In this document: one piece after another, positions 17,741 to 26,754 of the stretch
Position numbering within the stretch: position 1 is the first letter of the stretch
Layout: each line of letters starts with the position of its first letter
NCBI GenBank assembly: GCA_036397455.1
Contig: DASWIX010000025.1
Location: forward strand, 62,001 to 126,000
Source: JADFNB01 sp036397455
GTDB taxonomy: Bacteria; Gemmatimonadota; Gemmatimonadetes; Gemmatimonadales; GWC2-71-9
DNA length: 64,000 nucleotides
Direction of reading: 5' to 3'
Notes under the pieces: generated by a model
Seen by the model: only the letters and a program-made list of their open reading frames with translations
Database searches by the model: none
Told to the model about the DNA's origin: nothing
Program-made: the position numbers and the translations under genes

Positions 17741-18762
17741 GCATCTTCGGCTCGAAGAAACCCTCCGTCACGCTTTCCGTCTTCGGGAAGACCGACCTGG
17801 GCAAGACGCGTGACCACAACGAGGACTGTTTCCTCGTCGCCAATCTCACGACGAAGACCGCCTCGTTGCAGCCGGAAGTGCGCGAGCACGTCCTGGGCCC
17901 GAAGGGCTCGTTGCTCGTGGTCGCCGATGGGATGGGTGGAGCCGCGGCGGGAGAAGTGGCCAGTCAACTCGCCACGGAAACGATCTACGAACATCTGATC
18001 GAGACGTGGTGCGCCGACGACGACACCTCGGCCCAGCAGTTCGCGGCCCGACTGAAAGAAGCGGTCGAGCGCGCCAACGCCAACATCCACGATTACGCCA
18101 AGAAGCACCCGGAAATGCGCGGCATGGGCACCACGACCACCGGTGTCGGCGTGCTCGAGGATCAGCTCTACCTCGTGCAGATCGGCGACTCACGCGCCTA
18201 CCTCGTGCGGAACGGCAAAGCAACGCAGCTGACGAAAGATCAGTCCCTGATGCAGCGGCTCGTCGATGCGGGTGAGTTGACCGAGGAAGAGGCGGAGAAG
18301 AGCGAGCGACGCAACATCATTCTCCAGGCGCTCGGCCCGGAACCCAAGGTGCGTGTCGACCTGACACACCAGCACGTGCGCCGCGGGGATGCCATCGTCA
18401 TCTGCTCCGATGGGCTTTCGGGACAGGTCAAGCGCGAGGAAATCGGCGCGGCGGTCGCCGATCCCAACCGAGACCTGGTAGGGGTCTGTACCGAACTGAT
18501 CGACCTCGCCAACGAACGGGGCGGCCCGGACAACATCACGGTGGTCGTCGCTCGCGTGGGTGGCGACGGCCTGAAACGGTCCGACACGTCGGATGAGGTG
18601 GGCCACAGGATCTACCCGCTGCTCGATACCGAGTCCACCACGGAACCGGTGCCGGTGTACAAGGGCAGCCCGCCGCCGGAACCCAAAGGCGCGGCCCACG
18701 CGCTGCTGTCGGCGGCTGCCGCCGTCGTGATGATCGCCGCCGCGATCTACGTCCTCACTTGA
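17737..18762 (+). CDS. PP2C-family Ser/Thr protein phosphatase
   Basis: The 341-residue PPM-type phosphatase would dephosphorylate targets of the neighbouring kinase. Metal-binding motifs are RDHNED (25-30) and VVADGMGGAAAGE (61-73), with MGTTTTGV, IGDSRAYL, CSDGLSGQV and GGPDNITVVV following in family order. A C-terminal hydrophobic helix (about 320-340) anchors it in the membrane with the catalytic domain inside. The start overlaps the kinase stop as ATGA. The next gene follows 13 bases later. Confidence 0.95.
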   Translation: MSIFGSKKPSVTLSVFGKTDLGKTRDHNEDCFLVANLTTKTASLQPEVREHVLGPKGSLLVVADGMGGAAAGEVASQLATETIYEHLIETWCADDDTSAQQFAARLKEAVERANANIHDYAKKHPEMRGMGTTTTGVGVLEDQLYLVQIGDSRAYLVRNGKATQLTKDQSLMQRLVDAGELTEEEAEKSERRNIILQALGPEPKVRVDLTHQHVRRGDAIVICSDGLSGQVKREEIGAAVADPNRDLVGVCTELIDLANERGGPDNITVVVARVGGDGLKRSDTSDEVGHRIYPLLDTESTTEPVPVYKGSPPPEPKGAAHALLSAAAAVVMIAAAIYVLT

Positions 18763-18775
18763 CCGCCCGGAACGC

Positions 18776-20263
18776 ATGAAGATCGCGATCCGAGTACTCG
18801 ACGGTGCGCGCAAGGGCATCGAGGGTGTGTTTTCGTCGCAGCTCGCGGTCGGGCGGCACCCGGAGTCCGGCCTGCAATTCGATCCTGATCGCGACATGGA
18901 GGTCTCGAGCCGTCACGCCGTCATCCTGCAGCAGGGAGATGCCTGGTTCGTGCGGGACATTGGGTCGCGCAATGGGACGTTGGTCAATGGTCACCCCATC
19001 AGCGGCGACACGAAGCTCAGCGACACCGACCAGATCCGGTTCGGCGCGAAGGGACCACGCGTCGAAATCCGGTTGGTCCGTGCCGGTACGCCGGACCGGT
19101 CACCGCCGGCGGTCGAGCGCACGCCGGTCCCCACCCCGGCCGGCGGTCCGTCGCGACGCCGCGACACCGCCGGTGCCGCCGGGCCCGCCCCGGCGACCTA
19201 CGAATCCCTGACCACGACGCCCGCGGCACCGGCATCCCGGGCGGGGGGGAGTACCACGCAACGGATCCGCGTGGAGGTCGGCCGCCAGACGAGGCGCCTG
19301 CGCTGGATGTCGGCGTCGCTGGTCGTCGTGCTCGCGGTGGTCGTGGGGTACTTCGTGGTGGATCGGCGTCAGCAACGGATGGAACAGGAGCGCGTGATCC
19401 AGGCGACGCAGGCCCGCGTGGACAGTATTCTCGCCGCGTCGGAAGGCGCGATCGCGGCGCTCCAGGGCCAGGTGGAGGGGCTGGCCGACGCGCTGGAGAC
19501 TTCCCGGACCGACGTGCAACGGCTCCAGCGCGACCTGCAGACCGCGCGCGTCAGCGGCAACGCACAGGACGTGGAATCGCTCCGCCGGCAACTCGCCGAC
19601 GCAAGCGACGCCTTCCACCGGCAGCAGTTGGCCGCCCAGGTCGACTACCGCGCGATCAACGAGGCAAATCAGTTCGCCGTCGCGATGCTCTGGGCGGACT
19701 TGCCCGGCATCGGCGTGCAGGGCGGCACCGCATTCGCGGTCACGCCCGACGGCAAGATGATCACCAACCGGCATGTGGTGGCCGGGCCGGAAGGGAACCT
19801 GCGGGCCCGCCGGCTGGCGATCCAGTTCACCAACTCGACGCAGGTGTACCCCGGGCGCGTGCTCCTGGTCGACCGCGACGTCGACCTGGCCGTCATTCAA
19901 GTCCAAATCCCCCGGGGGACCGTACCGACCGTGAAACAACTCCTCGGTAGCCCCGACGCGGTGCGCGTGGGTGATCCGGTCGCCGTGATCGGGTTCCCGC
20001 TGGGTGACGACCTGCCGATGCGCTCCAGCGGTGAGGCCAACCTGGTGCGCCCGACGTTCAGCGCCGGCGCGGTCAGCAAGATCCTGCCGGATCTGCTGCA
20101 GGTCGACGGCTACAGTGCGCCCGGAGCAAGCGGCAGCCCGGTTCTCAATCGCGACGGCAACGTGGTAGCCATCCTGTACGGTGCGCAGAACGGGACCAAT
20201 GGCAGGATCGTCTTCAGCGTACCGGCGCGATTCGCGGTGGAACTGCTCGCGCAGGTTCGCTAG
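18776..20263 (+). CDS. Membrane protein linking cytoplasmic FHA domain to trypsin-like (HtrA-type) protease
   Basis: The 495-residue protein has an FHA domain at about 1-100 (VGRHPESG, SSRHAVI, DIGSRNGT) and a Pro/Thr-rich linker. A basic stop and a transmembrane helix at about 179-196 follow, then a coiled coil (about 203-285) and a trypsin-like S1C domain (about 300-490). The catalytic triad appears complete: His333 in TNRHVVAG, Asp370 in RDVDLAV and Ser452 in GASGSPV. No PDZ domain is present. By the positive-inside pattern (RQTRRLRW before the helix), FHA faces the cytoplasm and the protease the periplasm. Its place after FHA, kinase and phosphatase genes suggests phosphorylation-dependent control; that step is inference. 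Confidence 0.9.
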   Translation: MKIAIRVLDGARKGIEGVFSSQLAVGRHPESGLQFDPDRDMEVSSRHAVILQQGDAWFVRDIGSRNGTLVNGHPISGDTKLSDTDQIRFGAKGPRVEIRLVRAGTPDRSPPAVERTPVPTPAGGPSRRRDTAGAAGPAPATYESLTTTPAAPASRAGGSTTQRIRVEVGRQTRRLRWMSASLVVVLAVVVGYFVVDRRQQRMEQERVIQATQARVDSILAASEGAIAALQGQVEGLADALETSRTDVQRLQRDLQTARVSGNAQDVESLRRQLADASDAFHRQQLAAQVDYRAINEANQFAVAMLWADLPGIGVQGGTAFAVTPDGKMITNRHVVAGPEGNLRARRLAIQFTNSTQVYPGRVLLVDRDVDLAVIQVQIPRGTVPTVKQLLGSPDAVRVGDPVAVIGFPLGDDLPMRSSGEANLVRPTFSAGAVSKILPDLLQVDGYSAPGASGSPVLNRDGNVVAILYGAQNGTNGRIVFSVPARFAVELLAQVR

Positions 20264-20268
20264 CGAGG

Positions 20269-21387
20269 CTACGCGGGCGTTACCCTCCCGAGGACCCGCG
20301 GGCCCACCGCGCCGGTGGCTGACGGAATGTCACCAGGCCGGCCGCGCAGCGTGAGCCACCCGAGCAACGCGAAGGCGACCGCTTCCTTCGCATCCCCGTC
20401 GAAAAACAGATCCGCAAACAACAGTACCGCGGTCGGCGACAGCGATTCACGCAGCCGCCGCACCAGGTGGGGGTTCCGCGCACCCCCCCCGGCGATGACG
20501 ACTTCCGGTGCCGCCGGGAGCCACCGCTTCGTCTGGTCGGCAATCGAACGCACGGTGAGGTCGAGCGCGGTCGCCACGCAGTCCTCCGGTGTGGCTTCCG
20601 GATGCGCCCGGCGCACCGCGTCGACGAGGGACGTGGCGTATGCGTCGCCGAACCGCTCGCGGCCGGTACTCTTGGGCAGCGGCTGGTCGAAGTACGCATC
20701 GGTCATGCAGGCCAGGACGACCGCGTCAACCGGCGTGCCACGAGCGGCGCGCGTACCGTCGACATCGTACGATGCCGACGGATCGAAGTGCCGAACGACC
20801 GCGTCCACCACGCCCATCCCCGGCCCGGTATCGAAGGCGCGCACCCGCGCCATCGTTCCATCGCGAGGTACCCAGGTCACGTTGGCGATCCCGCCGACGT
20901 TGAGCAGGACGCGATCGTGTGCGGTGTCACCGAACAGCAACACGTCGGCGACCGGTACGAGCGGCGCCCCCTGGCCGCCGGCGGCCACGTCGCGGGCCCG
21001 AAAGTCACTCACGACCTGAGTGCCGAGGCGTTCCGCAACGATCGCCGGATCGCCGAGTTGCAATGAAGCGACACCCGGCTCGTGCCACACCGTGTGTCCG
21101 TGCAGCGCCACGAATCCGATATCGCTCGCCGCCACCCCGGCGGCCCGCAACAGCTGCGCCGCCGCCGCCGCGAATTGGTGTCCGAGCCAGACGTGCAGCA
21201 ACGCGCACTCGCGCATCGAGCCATCGACCACGGCCGCGGTGATGCGATCGCGCGCCGAGGCGCCGTACGGGGTTGAATGAAATGCCAGCAGGTCGGCCTC
21301 GGGTCGCTCGCCCCGGAACCGCACGAGCGCGGCGTCGATGCCGTCGAGCGACGTGCCCGACATCAACCCGATGGCCAGGTCAGTCAT
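20269..21387 (-). CDS. anmK: Anhydro-N-acetylmuramic acid kinase
   Basis: AnmK opens the 1,6-anhydro ring of recycled anhydroMurNAc and phosphorylates it to MurNAc-6-phosphate in the cytoplasm. The family N-terminus IGLMSGTSLDGIDAALV is immediate. Later come ALHGHTVWH, LLNVGGIANVTWV, FDTGPGM and IAGGGARNPHLV. With the ATG at 21387 the protein has 372 residues, close to the E. coli enzyme; upstream in-frame codons lie inside murQ and are rejected. It overlaps the murQ stop by 8 bases, and MurQ uses its product. Confidence 0.95.
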   Translation of the reverse strand: MTDLAIGLMSGTSLDGIDAALVRFRGERPEADLLAFHSTPYGASARDRITAAVVDGSMRECALLHVWLGHQFAAAAAQLLRAAGVAASDIGFVALHGHTVWHEPGVASLQLGDPAIVAERLGTQVVSDFRARDVAAGGQGAPLVPVADVLLFGDTAHDRVLLNVGGIANVTWVPRDGTMARVRAFDTGPGMGVVDAVVRHFDPSASYDVDGTRAARGTPVDAVVLACMTDAYFDQPLPKSTGRERFGDAYATSLVDAVRRAHPEATPEDCVATALDLTVRSIADQTKRWLPAAPEVVIAGGGARNPHLVRRLRESLSPTAVLLFADLFFDGDAKEAVAFALLGWLTLRGRPGDIPSATGAVGPRVLGRVTPA

Positions 21388-22309
21388 CGCGAACCGGCGG
21401 CGGATCCCCGATGACCCGCCGGATGAATCCTCCGGCCTGTTTGAGCATCGCGTCGGCCTCCTCGGCGCCGACACCGCGGCGCAGCATCACAATGGCGCGC
21501 TTGGCATTCCCGTACGCCGCGTTGATCGCGGCACGCGCGGTGGTGCGGTCGACGTCGCAGACCTCCATCACGATGCGTTCACCGCGGTCGAGCAGCTTGG
21601 CGGAAAGCTCGCGCAGGTCGATCATCAGGTTGCCGTACGCCTTGCCGACGCGGATCATCGCGCCGGTCGTGATCGTGTTCAGCACCAGCTTGGTCGCGGT
21701 CCCGGCCTTGAGCCGGGTCGAACCGGTCAGCGCCTCCGGCCCCACCATCACCGCAATGACCCGATCGCAGCTCGTCCGTACCGCCGCTGGCGGATCGGCG
21801 CACGTCACCAGGGCGGTCCTGGCCCCGCGCTGTTGCGCTCGCCGCAACGCGGCGGCCACGAACGGCGTGGTGCCGCTGGCGGCGATACCGACGACGACGT
21901 CGGTCGCGCGCACCGCATGGTCGTCCATGACCCGCGCGCCTGCTTCGTCGTCATCCTCGGCTCCTTCCTGGCTCGCGACCAGAGCGTCCGGCCCTCCCGC
22001 GATGATCCCCAGCACCATCGTGGGGGGCGTACCGAAGGTCGGGGGACATTCCGCCGCGTCCAGGACGCCGAGTCGTCCGCTCGTCCCCGCACCGACGTAG
22101 AGCAACCGTCCCCCACGCCGAAAGGCCTGCTCGACGAGATCGATCACGTCGGCGATCGCGTCGGCCGCCGCAGCGACCGCCTCCGGCACCCGTCGATCCT
22201 CCGTATTGAGTAGCGCGACGATCGTGCGCGCGCTCGCGACATCGATATCGATGGTGTTCGGGTTGCGGCGTTCCGTCAGGCGTGGGTCGAAAAAGTCGGA
22301 ACGGGTCAT
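21380..22309 (-). CDS. murQ: N-acetylmuramic acid 6-phosphate etherase
   Basis: MurQ cleaves the lactyl ether of MurNAc-6-phosphate to GlcNAc-6-phosphate and D-lactate. The 309-residue protein shows the SIS-domain core: RLLYVGAGTSGRLGVLDAAE, then IIAGG, GIAASGTTPFV and the late TGSTRLKAGTATKLVLN signature. It is first in a two-gene peptidoglycan-recycling operon with anmK. The gamma-glutamyltransferase gene starts divergently 96 bases away; no convincing promoter pair was found in that interval. Confidence 0.96.
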   Translation of the reverse strand: MTRSDFFDPRLTERRNPNTIDIDVASARTIVALLNTEDRRVPEAVAAAADAIADVIDLVEQAFRRGGRLLYVGAGTSGRLGVLDAAECPPTFGTPPTMVLGIIAGGPDALVASQEGAEDDDEAGARVMDDHAVRATDVVVGIAASGTTPFVAAALRRAQQRGARTALVTCADPPAAVRTSCDRVIAVMVGPEALTGSTRLKAGTATKLVLNTITTGAMIRVGKAYGNLMIDLRELSAKLLDRGERIVMEVCDVDRTTARAAINAAYGNAKRAIVMLRRGVGAEEADAMLKQAGGFIRRVIGDPPPVRDD

Positions 22310-22405
22310 GAGGGCGGGCGGTTACAGTGGAACAACGGGGCTGGCCGGGGCTAAATTAACCGCGACAGTCCGCGTAACGCCAACCACCGCCACCAGGGTC
22401 GCTCC

Positions 22406-24100
22406 GTGCTGCGTCAACGGTTCCTCGTCTCCGTGCTGCTGGCCACGGCCGGTTGCGGTCGCGGCCCCTTCCCCAACACGTGGGAGTTGGCTCCCGGTTC
22501 GCCGACCGACGCCACGTCGGGCATGGTCTCCTCGAGCCACCAGTTGGCGAGTGACGTCGGGGCCGGGGTACTCGCGCGGGGCGGCAACGCGGTTGATGCG
22601 GCCGTGGCCGTCGGATTCGCCCTCGCGGTCGTGCACCCGGAAGCCGGCAATATCGGCGGCGGCGGGTACATGGTGATCCGCTTGGGCGGCGTCGTCACGA
22701 CCCTCGACTACCGCGAGACGGCGCCCGAGGGGGCCAGGCGGGACATGTTCCTCGATTCCCTGGGTGCGGTCACCGAGGCTGGGGTGACCGGTCATCTCGC
22801 GGCCGGCGTCCCCGGGAGCGTCGCGGGCATGGTCGAGGCGCATCGGCGCTACGGGGCGCTCCCGCTGCCGGACGTGCTTGCACCCGCGGTGGCGCTGGCG
22901 CGGGACGGATTCGAGATCGACGGGTATCGCGCCCGGTCGCTTGCCCGCGCGGCCACCCGGCTCGCGCAATTCGAGGGATCACGCGCCCAGTTCCTCCCGA
23001 ACGGCGCCGCGCCGCCGGAGGGTTCACGCTTCACGCAGCCCGATCTCGCGCGGACGCTGCAGGCCATCGCCGACAGCGGCGACCGCGTGTTCTACGAGGG
23101 GTACATCGCCGACCTCATCGCGCAGGAGATGGCTCGCGGACACGGCATCATGACCAAGCCTGATCTCGCCGCGTATCGCCCGGTGTGGCGCGAGCCCATT
23201 CAGTTCCAGTATCGCGGGTATACGATCTACTCGATGGCGCCCTCGAGTTCCGGCGGTGTGACCCTGGCGATCATCCTGAACGTGCTGGAAGGCTATGACG
23301 CGCTGCCGCCCCAGGGGTCACCGCAGCAGATCCATCTCATGGCCGAATCGATGCGCCGCGCCTACACCGACCGGAACGAGTACCTGGGGGACCCGGCGTT
23401 CGTTGACATGCCCGTCGAGCGCCTGATCTCCGACGAGTACGCCCTCGCCCGGGGAAGCGACATCGACCTCGATCGAGCCACGTCGCCGGCCGACGTGCCG
23501 TCGGGGATCTCGGAGGGGGACCATACGACGCATTACTCGGTGGTGGACGCCGCCGGGAACGCCGTCGCCGTGACGACGACGATCAACTCGGGGTACGGGA
23601 GCGCGGTGACCGTAACCGGTGCCGGGTTTCTGCTCAACAACGAAATGGATGACTTCACGTCGGCCCCGGGCCAACCGAACATCTACGGTCTCGTCCAGGG
23701 CGAAGCGAACGCGATCGAATCCGGCAAGAGGATGCTGTCGTCGATGACGCCGACACTGGTCCTCGATCCAGCCGGAGAGTTGATGCTCGTGTTGGGGTCA
23801 CCCGGCGGGGCGACCATCATCTCGACCCTGGCACAGGTGATCTCGAACGTGGTCGACCACGGGATGCGGCTGCCGCAGGCCATCCGGGCACCGCGCGTTC
23901 ATCACCAGGGCCAGCCGGACACCCTGTTCTACGAGCCGGGCGGCCTGCGTGGCGCGGCGGTCGCAATGCTCGAGGCGATGGGTCATGCGACGTCCGAGCG
24001 CTCCGACTACAGCGGTGAAGTCAACGCCATCGAAGTCCGTGCCGGCCACCACGTCGGGGTCGCCGACCCGCGCCGGGGCGGCGGCGCATCGGGTCACTGA
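22406..24100 (+). CDS. ggt: Gamma-glutamyltransferase, lipoprotein
   Basis: GGT transfers or hydrolyses the gamma-glutamyl group of glutathione and related peptides outside the cytoplasm. It is made as a proenzyme that self-cleaves before a Thr. That site is visible as DHTTHYSVVD at about residue 370, followed by TTINSGYGS. The large-subunit start VSSSHQLASDVG and GGNAVDAAVAVGFAL with NIGGGGYMV are family text. The N-terminus is a lipoprotein signal (lipobox TAGC, Cys17) rather than a plain signal peptide. The start is GTG at 22406. Length 564 is normal. Confidence 0.94.
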   Translation: MLRQRFLVSVLLATAGCGRGPFPNTWELAPGSPTDATSGMVSSSHQLASDVGAGVLARGGNAVDAAVAVGFALAVVHPEAGNIGGGGYMVIRLGGVVTTLDYRETAPEGARRDMFLDSLGAVTEAGVTGHLAAGVPGSVAGMVEAHRRYGALPLPDVLAPAVALARDGFEIDGYRARSLARAATRLAQFEGSRAQFLPNGAAPPEGSRFTQPDLARTLQAIADSGDRVFYEGYIADLIAQEMARGHGIMTKPDLAAYRPVWREPIQFQYRGYTIYSMAPSSSGGVTLAIILNVLEGYDALPPQGSPQQIHLMAESMRRAYTDRNEYLGDPAFVDMPVERLISDEYALARGSDIDLDRATSPADVPSGISEGDHTTHYSVVDAAGNAVAVTTTINSGYGSAVTVTGAGFLLNNEMDDFTSAPGQPNIYGLVQGEANAIESGKRMLSSMTPTLVLDPAGELMLVLGSPGGATIISTLAQVISNVVDHGMRLPQAIRAPRVHHQGQPDTLFYEPGGLRGAAVAMLEAMGHATSERSDYSGEVNAIEVRAGHHVGVADPRRGGGASGH

Positions 24101-24114
24101 TCGGCAAGGACGGC

Positions 24115-24145
24115 GAGGCGACCCGGCACCCCCCCGGGCCGCCTC
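24115..24145. terminator. Stem-loop between convergent genes
   Basis: Arms 24115-24126 and 24134-24145 pair over 12 positions with a single mismatch around a 7-nt loop. The hairpin sits between the stops of ggt (plus) and the lipoprotein gene (minus), so it can serve both strands. There is no U-tract, so true intrinsic termination is not certain. Confidence 0.6.
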
Positions 24146-24164
24146 CGGAGTCCTCGAATTCCAG

Positions 24165-24953
24165 CTAGCGCTCAGCCGTGATCTGCACCTCGAACGGTGC
24201 CGTGAGGACGATGCGGATCGGAGCCCCTTCCGGGAGGACGATGTCGATGTCACGCGTCGCGGCGGCGATCCCGACACCCGCCGCGGCCCCGGCGACGGCT
24301 CCAACCGCCGTCCCGGTTCGATTCCCTCCGATCACCCGACCCGCGATGGCGCCGGCAACGGCACCCGCGCCAACCTTGGCGGCGTCCCCGGCGGTCACGC
24401 CGCGTCCCTTCATGAACGCTCCCACGCTGTCCGTGCGCGCCTGAATCTCGAAGGTGTTCCCGCCGAATTCGACGCGGTTGAACGTCAGCACCAATCGGCC
24501 TTCACCGCCCGGGCGCTCCGCGGGTGCGATGTCGGAGATCGTTCCGAGGAACACGGCGGCCGGAGGGATGACCACCCGGCCCTCGGCGTCGAGCACCGGC
24601 TCGAAGTTCGTGGCGACGATCTGCTGGCCCTTCTCGTTGTGCCGCGACGTCAGGGTGTCCCCGGCCATCAGCATGATCGTCGTGCCCTCCGCAGCGACGA
24701 GTGACACCAGTTGCGGCGCAGGCGCCGGCGTCGCGGGCTGCGGCCGCGCGGGGGCCCGGGCAGGCTGAGCGGCGGGCTGCTGCGCCTGGTCGGCGGCCGG
24801 CTCATCGCTCATCACTGCCACGGACTCGGCCGGCGCGAGGCTCAGGTCACGGGTGGCGTCCTCGTCGGCCACGGCGTCCGAGGTGTCCCCCCCACACGCC
24901 GCCAGCGTCAGCGACATCATGAGGAGGAAGACGGAAGAGTGTTTCTGCAACAT
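24165..24953 (-). CDS. Glycine-zipper lipoprotein of unknown function
   Basis: The 262-residue lipoprotein (lipobox LAAC, Cys20) has an Ala/Pro/Gln-rich linker at about 45-80. A beta-rich middle follows (TTIMLMAGDTLTSR through NRVEFGGNTFEIQ), then a glycine-zipper segment at about 195-235 with repeated small residues (GAGAVAGAIAGRVIGG). It ends in a short beta stretch. Glycine zippers of this type insert in or lie on membranes. The ATG at 24953 has AAGGAG upstream; an earlier in-frame start adds 12 residues without a better site. No function is recognised. Confidence 0.7.
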   Translation of the reverse strand: MLQKHSSVFLLMMSLTLAACGGDTSDAVADEDATRDLSLAPAESVAVMSDEPAADQAQQPAAQPARAPARPQPATPAPAPQLVSLVAAEGTTIMLMAGDTLTSRHNEKGQQIVATNFEPVLDAEGRVVIPPAAVFLGTISDIAPAERPGGEGRLVLTFNRVEFGGNTFEIQARTDSVGAFMKGRGVTAGDAAKVGAGAVAGAIAGRVIGGNRTGTAVGAVAGAAAGVGIAAATRDIDIVLPEGAPIRIVLTAPFEVQITAER

Positions 24954-25053
24954 GATGTGCTCCTTCGGCTGACGGCGCCTGAGCGCCATCCAGAATCGTA
25001 GACTCGTAACATCTCCAAGGGGACCCGCCGCCGCAAGCGGGAGCGATACGCGG

Positions 25054-25779
25054 TCAGATGCGCGAGCGAAGGAACTCCGGCGTGAGGCCCTGGAGCCAGG
25101 ACGCGAGACGCGTGAACTGACCGCTGGCCAACAGGATGCCCAGCGCGACCAAAATCAGACCGGAGGCCTTGGTCACGACCGGGATGTACCTCCGATACCG
25201 CTGGAACCACCCGATGAACCGCTCGACCGCGAGCGCGGCAATCACGAACGGAATGCCGAGCCCCAGTGAGTAGGCGAACAGCAGAAGAATCCCCTCGCCC
25301 AGGGTGGCCGTGGCCGCGGTGTACGACAGCACTGCGCCGAGAATGGGCCCGATGCATGGACTCCACCCGGCCCCGAACGCGACCCCGACGAACAGGCTCC
25401 CCAGATACCCCAGCGGTTTGTCCTGAATGTGAAAGCGGCGCTCACGCGCCAGGAACGTCAGTTGGAACGCGCCCGCGAGATACAGGCCGAAGACGATGAT
25501 CAGGACGCCGCCCGCCCGCTCCAGCCACACCCGGTTTTGCCGCAACAGCGTTCCGACCGCCGTCGCCGACGCCCCCAACAGCATGAAGATGAGCGTGAAC
25601 CCGGCGATGAACATCAGCGCGTGACGCAACGCGACCCACCGCCGCGCCCCGACATCATCGAGCGAAAGACCGGTGATGAACGACACGTAGCTCGGGACGA
25701 GCGGCAACACGCAGGGCGAAAGGAAGCTCAGCAGCCCGGCGAGAAACGCGAGCGGGAGTCCGACCGATTCAGGATTCAT
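25054..25779 (-). CDS. ccdA: CcdA/DsbD-type thiol transport protein for cytochrome c biogenesis
   Basis: CcdA carries reducing equivalents across the inner membrane to periplasmic thioredoxin-like proteins. The 241-residue protein has six predicted helices. The first holds FLSPCVLPLVPSY and the fourth AGWSPCIGPILGAV, which together give the paired reactive cysteines. Length and order are standard. It is the last gene of a minus-strand run after agmatinase. A plausible client elsewhere in the window is the thioredoxin-like lipoprotein near 53 kb, but that link is only suggestive. Confidence 0.93.
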   Translation of the reverse strand: MNPESVGLPLAFLAGLLSFLSPCVLPLVPSYVSFITGLSLDDVGARRWVALRHALMFIAGFTLIFMLLGASATAVGTLLRQNRVWLERAGGVLIIVFGLYLAGAFQLTFLARERRFHIQDKPLGYLGSLFVGVAFGAGWSPCIGPILGAVLSYTAATATLGEGILLLFAYSLGLGIPFVIAALAVERFIGWFQRYRRYIPVVTKASGLILVALGILLASGQFTRLASWLQGLTPEFLRSRI

Positions 25780-25806
25780 GTCACCATACGAACGGTCCGG
25801 AAGCCG

Positions 25807-26754
25807 TTACGGTTCCGAGCGGCGCCGCCGGGCGTGGAACCCGATCAGCTTATAGACCAGCTTGGCGGCGAGGAAATCGGGCCCGGCCAGACCCGCGATC
25901 GGCGCGAGTTCGACCACGTCGCACCCCACCACGCGCCGTTCCCGGAACACCCGCTCGAGCAGGTGCATCGTCGGGTTCCACGCGCCGCCTCCCGGTTCAG
26001 GGGTTCCGGTCGACGGCATCAGCGCGGGGTCGAAGTAGTCCACGTCGATCGTGATGTAGACATCGGGACCCAACGCCTCGATGGCCCGGTCGATCCACCC
26101 CGGCGTTTCCAGTTCGTGCCCAAAGATCACCGGGATGGCATTGGCGCGCATCACGGCTCGCTCCTCCACGGTCATGGACCGAATCCCGACCGGAACGAGA
26201 TCGACGCGTTGGTGGACCTGATGCATGACGCAGGCGTGCGAGAGCGGTGTGCCCTCGTACTCGTCTCTGAGATCGGCGTGGGCGTCGAGTTGGAGAACGG
26301 ACAGTCGCTGGGGGGCCATGCGGTCGGCATGCGCCAGAATCGGCGGGCCGGACACGCTGTGCTCGCCGCCGAGCATGATGACGAACTTGCCGGTCCCGAG
26401 CAGCGCGTCAAACGCCCGCCGCAGTTCGTCGAGCGCGACCGACGGTCCGGCGCCCGAGAGTTGCAGGGCGGGCAACGTGTGGATGCCGATCTGATACGGC
26501 TCGTCGTCGGCTTCGTGGTCGTACACCTCCACGTAACGCGACGCCTGCAGAATCTGCCCCGGCCCAAACCGCGTGCCGGTCATGTACGAGACGGTCGCCT
26601 CGTACGGCACGGGCAGAATCGCGATCCCCGCCTCGGCGAACGTCGAGTACGCGGGTGGGAGACCGAGAAAATTCGCCACCGGCGCCCAGGGAAGCCCGTG
26701 GAGTCCGTCCGGCGCGTCCGACGCCAGGCTCCCCTGATCGCGGAATTCGTTCAT
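25807..26754 (-). CDS. speB: Agmatinase / ureohydrolase
   Basis: The 315-residue ureohydrolase would split agmatine into putrescine and urea using two Mn ions. Ligand motifs are MLGGEHSVS, LQLDAHADLRDEYEG and TIDVDYFDPALMPSTGTPEPGG. Substrate-gate text GTRFGPGQI is near the N-terminus. The ATG at 26754 overlaps the stop of the arginine decarboxylase gene (ATGA), so the enzyme that makes agmatine and the one that uses it are translationally coupled. This context favours agmatinase over arginase or formiminoglutamase. Confidence 0.93.
   Translation of the reverse strand: MNEFRDQGSLASDAPDGLHGLPWAPVANFLGLPPAYSTFAEAGIAILPVPYEATVSYMTGTRFGPGQILQASRYVEVYDHEADDEPYQIGIHTLPALQLSGAGPSVALDELRRAFDALLGTGKFVIMLGGEHSVSGPPILAHADRMAPQRLSVLQLDAHADLRDEYEGTPLSHACVMHQVHQRVDLVPVGIRSMTVEERAVMRANAIPVIFGHELETPGWIDRAIEALGPDVYITIDVDYFDPALMPSTGTPEPGGGAWNPTMHLLERVFRERRVVGCDVVELAPIAGLAGPDFLAAKLVYKLIGFHARRRRSEP

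Noticed and set aside
15156..20263. Type VI secretion-linked phosphorylation locus
   Set aside because: Kinase, PP2C and FHA proteins fit, but no tss/tag gene (TssM, ClpV, Hcp, VgrG or similar) occurs in the window.
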